Source: Labyrinthula sp. Ha (taxonomy: Eukaryota > Sar > Bigyra > Labyrinthulida > Labyrinthulaceae). From it: a DNA stretch of 64,000 bases. The notes below the pieces were generated by a model. The model saw only the letters and a program-made list of their open reading frames with translations. It ran no database searches and was not told the DNA's origin. Position 1 is the first letter of the stretch. Every line of letters begins with the position of its first letter. Positions 22,974 through 35,933 of the stretch are shown one piece after another. A program made the position numbers and the translations under genes. The stretch lies in NCBI GenBank assembly GCA_015227615.1, contig JAALGZ010000048.1, forward strand, positions 124,001 through 188,000. Direction: 5' to 3'.

Positions 22974-24942
22974 ATTAGAATATTTGTCAGTTAATCCCAG
23001 AACACCCTTTAATTGTCATACCGGGCATTTACTATCCGGTAAATACTAACTAGAAATATTGTATCGGGGTGAGATATATTAAATTTATTAAAAAAAATGC
23101 AACAAAACTTAATTCCAAATTTATTTTTGGAATATATGTTGTGGTAGAACTACTTGTGTTTTTCTTTTACTAGGGTTCAGGAAGTTATAAAGTACTATTA
23201 GAAACTCTTCAGGTGATGTTAGGAGCCATTTAGAACTGATTAGGGGAACCGCTTAATATAATCATGTTATATATGAAAAGAGTTTTAAGGATTTTGAATT
23301 TACTTTGAGTGGTACTGACAATTTTAATAGACAATTTGGGTAAGTTTTGCAATTTTAATGAGTATCATTTGATGTGATGGTTCTCTGGCAGGCTCGGTTG
23401 TCCGTTTCAAGACTTTATTTCAATAAAAACATAGGAGATACCTTCTAATCTAAGGAAACTCATTTCTGTTCCAAATTTTTCATAGAGCACTGCTGCGTCA
23501 TGTGGTGGTCTGGCCATGGTTTTCAGGTGGCGCAATAACGATGTAGGAAATATCTGGGCGATCTGACGCTTGGCTAGGCCTCTCAAATATTATTGGAGGT
23601 ATTATGATATATAAAACCAGACAAGAATCACTTGAGAAAAAAGAAGCTTAGAAAAAAGCATAAAAAAAAAAATTTGTATTTCAAGATTTGATATATTTTC
23701 CTCGAACAGTCCCCCAAGCATTGATATTGCAATTAATCCCTATCGCCACCGCATATGTGCCTGGAGGAGCTTGGGTTTGGATTGCACAAGAAGGTTCTTG
23801 TTTAAAATATCGGTTGTCAAGGGAAACGGTCTTCATATCACTAGAACAAGTAAAAGGCAAGACATTTTTATTTTTGGTAGAAACCATCCTAAATGTAATC
23901 TTTATGTTGAAGAATAACTTCATCTATTCAACCTAGATTTGTGCAAGAAGCAAGCATGTATTAAAAGTATCCGCTTAGACAGAACTTTACCGATAGAGGC
24001 TTTATATATCTAATCTCTTCGACGAGGAGGTCGAAGAACATTATTTAACATTTGGTCGTTGCATTGCTCTTGTGCCAGGCATCTCTAATGAAGAAAGAGG
24101 AGCAACCCTTTGTAGCATATTGTACTGCTGAAGCTAAATGAAAAAACCCTTAATTGCACAGACAACCAAGGTCATAAGGTGTGCAAAACTAAAATTCTCG
24201 TATAATTCAAGCTCATCATTTACTGTTCTTGAACCGGACATCGCCATTCAGATTTTATCCATGAAAACGTTTTACCCTGGAAAGCATTATATATCTTGAA
24301 TGTAATTTTAGCCGAACGGCTGGAAAGCCCTTCAGCAGTATTAAATACTGTAATTGATAGTGTCATCACAGGATATTATGCTACTCGAACCTAAGTTAGG
24401 GTTTATGAAGCAGAGTAATAACCTCTGCAGAGCATCTAGTTCTTGGAGTTGCTGTGGAACAATGGTACCATACATGATCCTGCTGGTAGCTTTTGTTAAG
24501 GGTAGCCGCCCGGAATAGTTCAAAGGCCAGAATTATTTAGAATGATAAATATTGGGGATGTCCAGGCGACAGCTAAACGATGGTGCCATTCAGGAATGAC
24601 AATTTCTAGTCTATTAAACAGAGGGTCAATTTCCATATATGGGCACTTACTAGCCCGATATAGGCGAAGTGATAGCGATTAGTGATATCGCTTTTCCCGG
24701 CTCTTAATTGTCGACCAGGGACCGCAGTTGAGTATCGCAGAACTAGGCGTTGGCGAGAGCTCCTGGGAAACTGGAAACGAGGCGAAAAACGAGTTGAGAG
24801 ACGAGTAGGTCATTTTAGCAAACGAGAAAGTACGCCTGAGACTAGTCTCGCGAGTGGTCTATGTTGTGGACATATAATTTACCTAGTTTCTTGTCCAGAA
24901 ATAACGTGAATCTATACGAGACATAATAGGGTCGTCTTTGCT

Positions 24943-24945
<3 letters not shown>

Positions 24946-25001
<56 letters not shown>
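24946..25001. repeat. Compound (TA)n(GA)n microsatellite
   Basis: About 19 TA units run directly into about 9 GA units. Simple-sequence repeat; no gene nearby. Confidence 0.95.
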
Positions 25002-25204
25002 CCAATATATATATTTTAAAAACTCACAAAGCATTTCTTATCTTGGGAGGGATAGGGTTAATAAATTCTGTCAAAGTCTCCTCGTCGCCACTACAATTAT
25101 AGCTCGAGATTCTGTGAAGAATTTGATACAATTAAACACGACAGGACCAAGATAACCATATGTACTGCGATCCTGAGCTACCTATTGGAATATGGTTTCT
25201 TAAC

Positions 25205-25325
25205 AGTAGAACCGTAACTTACCGTAACAGATTTTTTCGAAAGTTTTGTATAGCAACAGTCTCATAACAAAGGTTTTACCGTAACCGTTTGACGGTAAGT
25301 TGCGGTATGCCGTTTCTACCGTGGA
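25205..25325. repeat. Clustered TTACCGTAAC / ACGGTAAG motifs in both orientations
   Basis: TTACCGTAAC occurs at 25219-25228 and 25276-25285. It is followed by ACGGTAAG, TGCGGTA, CCGTTTCTA and TACCG within 40 bp. A related arrangement (ACGGTAAG ... CCGTTTCTA) is at 35904-35938. This could be the diverged end of a repeat family; no element boundaries were found. Confidence 0.4.
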
Positions 25326-28300
25326 CTTTTTTTTGAATGGGGACACCTGTCTCGCCTTGATTAAATTTCTCTAAACAAACCCCGTCTTGGTGAATTCTCG
25401 AAACAAAATAAATCTCTACAAAGAATGGTTTAATATAAATTTTAGTATACAAGAGATATATCATTCGAAAGCTCTTGCTTTTCTACTTTTTTTCGCTTAC
25501 CTCTTATTTATTTAGAATGAATGTTTTCAACGAAAATAAACAAAAATTTCACATGACAGCAGCAATATTACATAGAGGACTAAGAATGGACTGTAACTTG
25601 GCTCACACTTTGTTTCGGCAAACTTTAAGTACCTCATTCAAAAGACATATTAATTTCCTACATCTTTATAGCAAACAATATTACATTTTATTAAGTTAAA
25701 CTATAGCTGCATGCGCCTTATATCACAAAATTGGGAAGGCAATATCACATATCAACACTTGCTACAGTAAGAGTTTTTTTCAGCCAATACTTTGTCATTT
25801 AAAACCAAATAAAAAGATAATGTATTCAAACCAATATAATCTAAGAGCTTGAAACTCTGGTTTTCCCCTTACTGCTGTATACTATGGTTAAAGTTCGTAT
25901 TTTCTTATTTCAAAAATATTGGTCGATTTCAACTCATATTTTTGTTCTCTTCTATTTCACTTAATTTTTATGTAAAACACTATTGGCAATTTTTGACTTA
26001 TCTCCAAAACTGTTTTCAACCAAATGTTTTAAATTTTTTATATATGAGCCCTGGAAGATAATTTAATACTCTATTCTTTTCACGTCAACCTGTATTCTAG
26101 ATGAATTTCTAAGTAATTGAATATTTCATTGCACAGTAAATATTTTGAGTTATTAAAAAAATACATTTTTGGAAAGCTTTTTTAAGTGTCTTTTGAGTCA
26201 TATAAGATAATATAGGATTTGACAAGAATAAACTCATATAGAACGCCAAGTACCACCAAAATATAGCACATCCATTTTATGTCGTCCAAAGAACAATGAA
26301 GAAAAAAATTGCACCCCTCTGCAAACTGTAAAGGTTTGCTCTTATGTTCAAGTTAGGTCTAGTAATAAACAATAGTGTTTTATATTTTTTGTTATTACGG
26401 GGTGTTGAAAACTTTATCAACCATTTTTTCAGAAATGCAGTATAATGGCCATATAACCAACAATACCTTTTCAATTCTTCTACAAAGCTCACAACATATT
26501 GCAAACATAAACTAACACTTATTCACTTGGAAATTTAGAGGATTAAAGCAATAGAAAGTATAAAGAAACCATGATTACTGAAAATAAAGCAAATAGTATT
26601 TGTTAGTTTTTGTCACGAAATCTTCCTCAAATATAATATTATCACCCATAATGTGTTTCAAATTACAAAAACCTTTCCAATCATGTGATTTGTCAGGGTA
26701 TTTAATGAGGATGAGTACTTTAACCCCTAAAAAAGTGTACTTTTAAGGGTACTTCTAACTAAGTTTACAGATCTCTAGAAAAACATACATTCAAACGTAA
26801 CGTCCGAAAAACAACTCTATAGATGATCTGATCCTTTTCAGGCCCTAAGGATTCACAATACCTGGCTTTTCGAACCATTTTTAAGGATGTTTTTTCTCTA
26901 GTTAAGTGTAATCGAGCTAAAATTCCCTCAGAAAAGTCAAATGTTGAAAATCTACACATCTGAAAATACGAAATCGCTCAGTTTTGCAATAATCCCCTAA
27001 ACTTTTGTACTAGGGAGCCCACAACAACTAAAAAATATGATTTGTAACCTTTAATTCTGTTATTAGGAAAATTTTCATGTATTCTAAAGAAAAGTCGATA
27101 TTGGGGTAAAATGCTGTTCTTCTAAACTTTAATCCGTGTAATAACTCCAGAAATACTCGTCTAGAGTCCAAACAGACCTCACCAGTCGAAACAACGGGTG
27201 AATTTGGGTCCATAAACAACCTTGTTTGAGAATTGGAGTATTCTACATAGAGTTCCTAACAATTTATCCTATTTCTAAGATCTCAGAAACTCTGAGAAAG
27301 AATGCCCTTAAATATCAAGTATTCCTGAATGGGTGATACCAAGTAACAAAACATCCTGAAAAATGTTAGTCACCCGTAGGTATCAATAATTTAGGTTTCC
27401 TCTGAGTATAGTTCGAGGAAAATCCAAGAACTTCCCTATTAATCTCACCAATAGTTATTTCGCTTAATTTGACTTGACTCCAAACTCAACTATAAAATAG
27501 CCAAAACTGAACTTCTAATAGGTTAAATATCAATAACTTTAACTCTAACCTTATCTGGAACTAATTTTTAGTAGCTTTGAAAGGAAAAAAATAAAGTTTG
27601 AAATTTTTATTGGTTTTAATTATACAAATCCCTATCATATTATTGCAATTTCCTAAATAAAAAACATGTTTTCTTAAATTATACATACGATAAAATAATT
27701 AAGAACACATATAAATTGGCATGAAAAAGGTAAGAATAAATCAAAGTAGATCTACGTCTTAGTTTTTGAAAAAAGTCATATTGTGGTCGATTTTCTGATG
27801 AATATAATGAAAGATAGTTGTATTTTTGTCTTGAATGTTAAATACGAGAAATATTGATTAATAAGATTTAACTTGCATTATTTTACAAAAGATAAAATTT
27901 CTCTCTGAATGGTTTCGCTTATATGTTATATGTTAGAAACGAAACTAGTTAAATACTCTCCTACTTTTTCATGCAACTATATTCTAATTACTTGTTGGCT
28001 TTGGATTTTATTTATATGAGCAAACCACCTATGAATAGGGTTAACATTAGTGACTTTTATCTACAAGAAGATTCTCCGAAGGGGTTTTCTCCAATTAATA
28101 GTTAAATAATATGTTTTAGATTAGATCTTTCCTCTAAGCAATATCCCAACCATGAGGGGGTTAGAGTCATTAAAGAATTTCGCTTCTGCTCAAGTGTTGA
28201 ACCTAGTATGTCAAAGTTTTCCTTAATTTAATTAAGTTTTATTGGACCAATTTACCAAAAAGTTGTCATATTGCTGCTCAATCGAAGCTCAACTCATCAG

Positions 28301-28543
28301 TAAACACTTCATTTGATATCCTTCTGTTTATACAGGGTACGCATTAGCTAAAATTTAATCCAAACAAGAGAAAATATCTCAGTTTTTCTAACTCTGCAAG
28401 TTTCTCATCGTGTTTGCCGCTACTAGAGGTATTTTCTTACTTAATGTTTGGTTCGCGAAATTCTGTTTTTCTTGGGAAATTTGAAAGCCGAGAAATACTA
28501 GAATTCTCGACGCTTATATTCATTCTCGACTCTCGTCAAAAGC

Positions 28544-28559
28544 ATTAAAGTGTTCTCAA
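28544..28559. repeat. 5' target-site duplication of the LINE
   Basis: ATTAAAGTGTTCTCAA, identical over 16 bp to 32370-32385. A match of this length at both sides of the element is not expected by chance. Confidence 0.85.
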
Positions 28560-28600
28560 AATTTTTGGGAAACGAAAAATTTGGAAACAAAGAAACTGTT

Positions 28601-29272
28601 ATGAGTAGCGGCAATACTCAGGCAGTCGAAAAACAGTCACCAGTCAATGAAGCGCAAGATTCCAGAACAATTTCAATTGTTTCTGTGAATGTTGACCGTC
28701 TCACCTCCTACAAGCTCAGGTCTATCGAGGAATATGCCCTAACTGTCGATACAAACGTCCTTGCAATACAGGAAGTTGGTAGTAAAGGAGCGGAATGCCT
28801 CGAAAGAGCGAGCTTCTCTAGACTAAACTGGTTTACAACAGATATATTTAAGAGTAAAAACACAGAAAAAAGGAAAACCAATATTTTAGCAATATATTTC
28901 AACAGGAATATGGACAAAGAAGCAGAAAAATTATTTGATGAAGATAGGATTTTAGGTGTTAAAATTAAACTTAACTCTAGAAGCTATTACATCATCAATA
29001 TCTATGCACCACACGCCGGAAAAACAGCAAAAGAATACAGCCAGTTTCTAACAAGACTCCAGAAAGCGATCTCACTGAAAAGGAAAAAAGACCTCATGAT
29101 AATCTTAGGTGACTGGAATGCTCAAGTACGACACAACGAAGTGAAAAGCAACGGTAAATATGGATACACGACAAGAACGAACAGGAACAAAAATGCTTCG
29201 GGATTTTCTGAACAAGTACAATCTGGCCGTCATCAACTCATAATTCGATCCTGGTGCAAAGAATACAAATAG
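28601..29272 (+). pseudogene. LINE ORF, endonuclease part (disrupted)
   Basis: The first ATG inside the element is at 28601; the GTG at 28550 in the same frame falls in the target duplication. About 195 residues read as an APE-type endonuclease: SVNVDRLTS, the Glu of IQEVGSK, and LGDWNAQV. From about 29190 the homologous reading continues in another frame (LNKYNLAVIN, then SEIDFII and the FDHQ catalytic box at 29421-29435), with an in-frame stop soon after. The residue context is preserved, so this decay looks fairly recent. Confidence 0.85.
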
Positions 29273-30487
29273 CCATGTAACTTACTACTCAAAAAATAAG
29301 AATAATCAGAAACGCTCAGAAATAGATTTCATCATAGCGTGTAAAGGCAGCACCCCACTATTCCGAAAAATTCGGATAAAAAGGATACTAGGAGAGAAAA
29401 TCCACAATAGAACAGAGTTTGATCATCAACCAGTTGAAGCACTGGTCTCACAAGAGTTCAGGAAGTGCTCCAACCAAGAACCAAAGATGCATCGAAACTA
29501 CAAAGAGTTTTTCAAAATTGACGCAAACCGATGGAAGCTAAACGAAGAAATACGACAAGGTTTCGAAGAAGAACTAGCCAAACTACCACCATCCAATAGT
29601 CTGGAAAACAGCCAAGACTAAACTTCCAAACGTTCAAGCCAACAGTAAAACAAGCCATTGAAAACTGTATCCCACTGGTGGCACATGAGCGACTCTACAG
29701 AACATCTTCAGATAGAACAGAGACTTTATTTGAAATAAGAAGAAGACTGTGGAAATCTCTAACTGAAAATGAATCTAAAATACTGAAGAAGATGATAAGA
29801 AAAAGTACCCTGAACGACTACAAAACCTGGCTGGATCTCCAAGCAAGAAAAATAGATACAGCTATGACAAAAAATGATATCCATGAACCTTTCAAATAAG
29901 CGAAAAGGATAGTAGGGAAAAAACGGAAACCTCAACGCACCATTACCATGGAAAATGAGAAGTAGCTAAACGATAAAAAACGTGTAAAAGTATTCTAATA
30001 ATATCTTGAACTCACTCAAAGAAACAGAGAAGAAAACACCATAGACACATGACTATACATCCCTGAAGCAAAAGCCGAAGATACCAACATATCTCCTCTG
30101 ACTTTACAAGAACTTGAAGAGACAGCGAAAACATTAAGAATCTATAAAGTGCCTGAACCTGATGTAATCACAAACGAAATCCTAAAGAATAACAAAATAG
30201 TATTGAAATACTTGTAGCAACTTGCAGAAGAACTATTTCTGGATCCAAGTGGCTTAAACAAAAGTGAGTTTATTTCCCTCTCAACTGGAAACATAATATT
30301 CTTATACAAAAAAGGGAATCACCAACTTCCTTCCAACTATAGACCGATATCCTTGCTTAACACTTCTTACAAGCTAATCACTAAGATAATAAACAATAGA
30401 TTAAATAATACCCTCAAAACAGCAGTAAGAAGTTATCGTTTTTTATTTCCAGAAGAGATAGCTACTAGACAAAAAAATTAACTTCTC

Positions 30488-31291
30488 TTGAACCGCTGCA
30501 AACAAAGTCAAATGAAGAACACGAAGATACTTTGTCTCTTTATAGACTTTAAAAAAGCTTTCGACTCTTGTAAACATCCTTTTCTTGAGCTTAGTTTAAA
30601 AAAGAGAAAAGTTCCTACTAACTTTATCAATATAATCCTTTACCTATATAAATATGCTGCAGTTCAAGTAAAGATAGGAAAACATATAAGCGACAGAGTA
30701 GAAATAAACAAAGGCGTGCTACAAGGTGATTCACTATGTCCCACGTTATTTGTACTTGCTCTGGACTCTCTGCTTCGAAGAATAATAAAGAAAATAAACT
30801 TGAACTTTTCAGAAGCAGAATTCTCCTTTCAAAACATTCTTGGATTTGCTGACGACCTTTGTATCATGAATAAAGATAGAAACATCTTGAAACACTTTGT
30901 TCAATATACAGAAGAGCTCTCACAATTGTCTGGCCTAATGATAAATACACAGAAAACTCAACTCATGGGAATAGTCAGAAGAAGGAAGCTCAAAGATAAG
31001 CTTTCAGACACTGCAATTCAACAACTGGTCAATAAACACACCTGCACCTCTTGTTCCAGAAACTTCTCGTCAAAAGATGCCCTTGTAGGACATAAAGCAC
31101 AGTGTCTTGGACCGGGGAATTCGTTAGTTCGAAGTAGAAAGGGCACTATAGCAGTCGCTGCAGCTGAACTAAACTTCCTCTACAACAACATCCCAATAGA
31201 AGAAAACCTGGAAACCAACCTTGGAACCATCAAAGGAGTAAAAACCTTTAGATACCTTGGAGTAGATATAACAGCAACAGCTGAAACATAA
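30488..31291 (+). pseudogene. LINE ORF, reverse transcriptase core (disrupted)
   Basis: Uninterrupted for 267 codons but with no ATG at its 5' end, because the real frame enters from upstream (NYRPISLLN at about 30334) across stops. Seen: FIDFKKAFDS (catalytic Asp), GVLQGDSLCPTLFVLALDSL, FADDLCI (catalytic Asp pair), LSGLMINTQKTQ, a CCHC finger (CTSC-x12-H-x3-C) and FRYLGVDI. After the stop at 31289-31291 the same frame continues as the thumb/C-terminal region through IQYGSEFW to about 31834 with one further stop. The finger between the RT core and YLG box is a useful diagnostic of the family. Confidence 0.88.
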
Positions 31292-32369
31292 GTAAACCCG
31301 TTTGCTAGAATACAAGCCGCACAGGAAACTCTTCGCAAACTACAACCGATACTGAGAAATAATATGCTGACTGTCAGAAGGAAGAAGAACATAGTGAAAG
31401 CACTTCTGGTCTCAAAAATCCAATATGGCAGTGAGTTCTGGAACCTGGAAAACAAAGATACATCCAATGCCTTGAACAAACTCTCTAGAGATATAAAACG
31501 CACCCTCCTCCAACCTAATCCAACATAACCACTTGAACACATGAAGAAGGCCAACATCCCCAAAGCTGGAGATGTAAACATCCTAAAAATATTGAAAGAA
31601 AAGCAAAAGAGCTGGCTGAAACTGTGTACAACTGCAGAAACAGATATAGAACTGGCGGAATCCTCAAGGAAACTCGAAGCACACCTCTTCCCACAAACTC
31701 CCACCCCAACTGAAAACCTGAACGTGCCTCCGGAACATATAAGAGAACAGCTAGAACATCATGAACCCTGTCCCCACCTTCACCCGCCACCACCCGGGGA
31801 GAACAGCCCAACCCCACCACAAACAACACCTTAGTTCATCACTTGATACAACTCCCACGTGCATTTCAAATAACTTCTGGCCTCACTTGCTTCTTGGATG
31901 GATAACTGGAAAAGGCTCAACTGGATCTCTTCATAAACCACGATTATCTTGTAAAGTAGAAAGAACAGTAGCAATAGAAGCATAAAACTGGTGCAGGACA
32001 TCTCAATAAGGGCAGCACAGGAACTTGGAGCAATTAGGTTGATAACTGGGGCGTTAGATAAAACGCCTGGCAATATCTCAATCTCTTTCATGATTTCTTG
32101 CGTGATTTGCTGATTTCGATTTGGATTATTCGCAAATTTTGGGAAATCACTATTTTGGGAGATCAAATACGATAAATGAGTACAGTGGGAAAACTATCGC
32201 GATCATACCAATAGTCGCCCGAAATCCCGATAACCAGTTTAGTTTAGTGACAGTAGGAGCACGAAACGGGAAGCTTCCCTAGTGAGCGGCGGACCGGCAT
32301 CGGACCCTAAGATAAACGCATAGGCGGATTTGCAGATTTAGTACCTTACTCCCATCCTAACTATTAACT

Positions 32370-32385
32370 ATTAAAGTGTTCTCAA
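32370..32385. repeat. 3' target-site duplication of the LINE
   Basis: Exact copy of the 16 bp at 28544-28559. Beyond it lies TTTTTCGAGAATTC, the inverted complement of GAATTCTCGA found just before the 5' duplication, so the LINE landed in a small palindromic sequence. Confidence 0.85.
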
Positions 32386-32792
32386 CCCTTTCTCGATTTT
32401 TCGAGAATTCAAGAGGAAACCCTATTTCTCGACTCTCGAATCCTATTTCTGCTTGAATCCTATACTGTTATATAATAGTATGCAACTATTAAAGGGAGTC
32501 TTTGAGTAAGTGTACCAGGATATAAAGCGAGTTAACCTGGATTTTATCGTCCATTGCCGTCGAAGAGACAAAATAAAGTAAGTTCTCGAAAACATGAATT
32601 TTTTCAAAGCATTTTTCTGCGATTGTTTCCTGTTTAACCCGTCTTAGAACTGTGTAATTGGTGGCAAAGGGCGCAATACCACTAAAATAATTATAATCTT
32701 AGCCAATAAATCTGTCCCTTACCTATTCAAAATTTATCCAATACTATTCTTACTTCATATACCAAGTTTGTTTAACCTTATTTTAACTTCTC

Positions 32793-34744
32793 TTATAAAG
32801 ATTGTTTTGCTTTCCTTTCAACATCGACAAAGCTTAACTCTTCGACATGTACTTTCTTTCTATTTCTTCGTATAACCAAAAGCAACAAAATAAGCACCAA
32901 TAACAGAACCACAGCGAATACCATCAAACTTTCGTTCACATCAAGTATTTGCTCAGATTCTTGATCTAACTCATATTCTTCATACTCTCCACCAATTGGG
33001 TTTGGAAATGAATCACCAGTATCATTATCTGGTGAACGTGTTGAATTAGGTTGTTCACCTGGAATTCCTCCCCAATATTGATCACAAGCATTCTAAAAAT
33101 AAAAAAATACAGTACAATACGCAAGTAAGAGGGCATGTATCCACGATAAGATAAAGATAATCCTCACACCATACCTGTAACTCTTCACAAGTCGCTTCTT
33201 TTTCTCCATCAAGTGAAATTCCCGTATTTGAAGAGTCTCTACAAGACAAAGTTGGATAACTTGTTGGAAAAGCTGTAGATCCAACACCAGGAGATTCAGT
33301 TACAAATTCAATATTATAAGCACAGTTTAAATGAGCTACCATACCAGCAAAAGCTTCAATATTTGAAGGCATTATTTCACCTGGATCTGGCTGAAAACCA
33401 TTTCCTCGTAATTCAATAGTATTTGCGTAAATTACGCCTAATTCAGAATAAAACCAGTCATCAGATGAACCAGCTGTAATATATATTGCATTTGCTCCAG
33501 TACCAACTGTCCACATATCTCCAGTTAATTCATAAATAGTTTCTCTTACTTCTACAAAACATTGTTTCATTCTTCCGTAATCTTCAGAAGGTGGAAGATC
33601 TGTTGTCCAACCCCATGGAGACATAAAATATCGTCCAAAAGAATGTACCTAAATATAAGAATATATAAATAAACTTACATCTGCAAAAGCAAATATTCTT
33701 GAAGCAATACTTTTACTAAAATTAGATATGGCTGCAGTTTCTGGTTGATCAAATGGTTCTTCTCCACAATAGTCATCAGAACAAGGATTAGTACTTGATC
33801 CTTCTCCACAGTGCAATTCTTCTGGTCCCCAATTTCTATTTCCATCTGCTCCAATACATTCAGAACCTATAATATATAAATATGCAGCACAATAAAGTAC
33901 CAATATTTGGTTTTCTAGTACCTCGCCAAAAAGTATCATTTGTGTATGAAAAAACATATCCATCAGGATTCATGCTGGGTGCAATAACAAAGGTAAATTT
34001 CGAAAGCAAATCATTACTTTCATCACTGCCATCCAATAATTTTTCGGCCATATATGTGCAGTATAAAGGTGTTAACCACTCTCTTGCATGAATGTTACAC
34101 ATGTAAATTACCAAAGGCTTCTCAAAATCCGTTGTAAACTCCTCTTCACTTTCTCCAATCCACATCATCTTCAGATCTCTTCCCTCATAACTTTGTCCTA
34201 AGGAATCTATCAATGTTCTGTTTATGTTTGCTTCAGAAATGGCGTCGAACCTAGCATGGATCGCTGGAAGCTCCTGATAACTAGAAAAGAAGTCTTGCAG
34301 TTCTCTTTCAACACATTCTTCCCCTTTACAGAAGAAATCATCTTGTTCAAAAGAGGATATCTTATCTTGCACCCAAGAGTTTGTGGAATCTTCAAATAGA
34401 ACTTTGTTTTCAGTAAGAATTTCAAGGACATCTAAACCCTCCTCTGAAGAAACTAGAATTACTGAAAGATGTATAGGCTCCTCCAATTTTCTAGGAACCA
34501 TTTGCTCAAAGGCAGGGAGTATATTCTTTTCTCCTATAAAGTCAATCCCCAAACCTAGTTTCTCCATTTCTTGATGAAAATGGCGCTTACTTTTGTATCC
34601 ACTCTTCTCTATATCGATTCTTACCACTTTATTTCCTTCTTCAAGTCTGCCCAACAAATTCTGCTTCAACTCTTCCCTGTTAAAAGCATAAGCAGAGCAC
34701 ACAAAACCGAAAAGGTATGAAATTCTAACTAGCTTCAACTTCAT
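32793..34744 (-). CDS. Membrane-anchored M14 metallocarboxypeptidase, copy 2 (CPB-like)
   Basis: Four exons: 34744-33901, 33866-33679, 33648-33121, 33092-32793, giving 619 aa. Introns (34, 30, 28 bp) are at exactly the positions of copy 1. It has a signal peptide (MKLKLVRISYLFGFVCSAYA), a prodomain much diverged from the other copies, and a catalytic domain with HAREW, WRGTR, GNRNW and IELRG. Asp at the specificity position (GSSDDW) again predicts Lys/Arg preference. The conserved Tyr after the third zinc His is Phe here (VHSFG). The ShK-like cysteine domain is kept; the stalk is shorter and acidic, followed by a membrane helix and a longer basic tail. The 3' half of exon 1 (about 33933-34334) is nearly identical to copy 1 while its flanks are not, pointing to gene conversion. 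The LINE ends 424 bp downstream of the stop. Confidence 0.95.
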
Positions 34745-34776
34745 TTTATTATTCTTTGTTTAAAGGATAAATTGGA

Positions 34777-34789
34777 TTGTATTTCACGT
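34777..34789 (-). promoter_or_regulatory. Shared upstream motif of carboxypeptidase copy 2
   Basis: Minus-strand ACGTGAAATACAA, 33-45 nt before the ATG, matching the site upstream of copy 1. The intervening leader also shares a TATCC(T/G)TTAAA-like string with copy 1. Confidence 0.45.
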
Positions 34790-35903
34790 CTAATAGTTTT
34801 GTCCTTCAAGAAATAGGAATAGAATACTGATCAATAACTACTATTGGGCAGGGACATTATAACCTGTACTATGGTCAACATCTGGTAATGGACATCGGTA
34901 TTGTTAAAACGTTAAGATTAACGTTAGCAAAAATGTTCATACTTTTTTCACGGTATTGATGTTAGTGCTATAAATCCAACATAAAGGTTTCTATTTGTTT
35001 CAAAACTTAAGATCAATTTCTTTTCCTCCAGGTTTGGTGAAAGACTACTAAGTTCTTTTTCCAGATATTATTGAAGGAAAATATGTCTATAGAGATACTA
35101 ATATTGAAGAAGATTTGTTCATCAGTCAGAGGCCCGTTTTGCACGCTAGAAGGGAATATATGATGAAATATCAGATAAACAATAAGACGACTAAGATAGA
35201 TTTAAATATAAGAGCCTTCATAAATTTTTCATATTGTACGTAATAAAGTTTAGTTTTTAGAAAACTTTATATACATGTTGTTTAGATTTTAAGAGTGTTT
35301 GGTTTTAGTTCTTAATAGGTCACGAACCCTGTCTTGAAGGAATTATCATTGAGAACTTTCGAAAAAAACCAACATGGAACTATAAAAATTTAAACTTTGA
35401 AGGCCAGTTTGGAGTAAGTTACTTATCTATAAACTCAAGTTTTTCTTGTACATTGGTTTCTAACTTCAGCTTCACATAAGAGCCTAAGATTAAAGGTGCT
35501 ACGAATTATAACTTCAAGAAAACAAAATATTCTAGGCTTAATCACAAGATGCTCGATACTACAACATTCAGATTCCTAAGTCTAAGCTCCTTATCTCTTG
35601 TTGCAACATATTTTGGTTGCCTTTAAGGTTTTCTTGCAATATTGTTTGGTCTAGATCTTCCAGTTTTGCATTCAAGTATCTAAAATTTCCCAAGAATGAT
35701 ATTGATTAAAGATAAACTAATATTTCAACGGTAACTTCAACTAAATTAATCTTAGTAACAAAGTGTGTAAGTTTCCTTAGACTCACCGTTTATATGGTTT
35801 CTTATCGTATGATGAGTTATGTTAGTTAACGTTAGATTTTCGATAATTCTGTTTAACGTTATTAAAGGAAAGCAAAGTTTGAAAAAACACTTCCCGATAG
35901 TTA

Positions 35904-35933
35904 ACGGTAAGAACGATAAGAAGCTCTTACCGT
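35904..35933. repeat. Perfect inverted repeat (hairpin) ACGGTAAGA...TCTTACCGT
   Basis: Arms of 9 bp at 35904-35912 and 35925-35933 with a 12-nt loop. The arm motif also occurs in the cluster at 25205-25325, 10 kb away. Possibly a fragment of a small repeat family. Confidence 0.6.

Larger units (their letters stand above)
22928..28543. other. Gene-poor stretch upstream of carboxypeptidase copy 1
   Basis: No recognisable gene. It contains a dinucleotide repeat (24946-25001) and a patch of ACGGTAAG-type repeats (25205-25325). An 80-codon ATG frame at 23681-23923 (-) contains a Cys-bearing, somewhat protein-like stretch (CAIQTQAPPGTYAVAIGINC). It could be an exon relic of a secreted protein, but it has no flanking exons I can find and I do not call it a gene. 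Confidence 0.45.
28560..32369 (+). mobile_element. Non-LTR retrotransposon (LINE) with APE endonuclease and reverse transcriptase
   Basis: A 3.8-kb insertion flanked by an exact 16-bp direct repeat (28544-28559 and 32370-32385), read as its target-site duplication. The plus strand encodes an APE-type endonuclease (NVLAIQEV near the start, LGDWNAQV, then in a shifted frame SEIDFII and FDHQPVEA). Next comes a reverse transcriptase with NYRPISLLN, FIDFKKAFDS, GVLQGDSLCPTLF and the catalytic FADD box. After it come a CCHC zinc-finger string (CTSC...HKAQC), FRYLGVDI, IQYGSEFW and a Pro-rich C terminus ending near 31834. The endonuclease frame changes at about 29190 and several in-frame stops follow across the element, so this copy cannot make the full protein. 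The longest intact pieces are 28601-29272 and 30488-31291. The 3' end lacks a long poly-A and ends in short ATTAACT-like repeats. The clade (for example RTE, L2 or CR1-like) is not settled. Confidence 0.9.

Noticed and set aside
23681-23936. Overlapping 80- and 82-codon frames on both strands
   Set aside because: One contains a secreted-protein-like string, but there is no start context, flanking exon or family match.
24017-24036. Small hairpin CTTCGAC-GAGGAG-GTCGAAG
   Set aside because: 7-bp arms occur by chance in DNA of this length and there is no supporting context.
31831-32166. 111-codon minus-strand frame at the 3' end of the LINE
   Set aside because: Antisense to the LINE tail, low-complexity hydrophobic, no motif.
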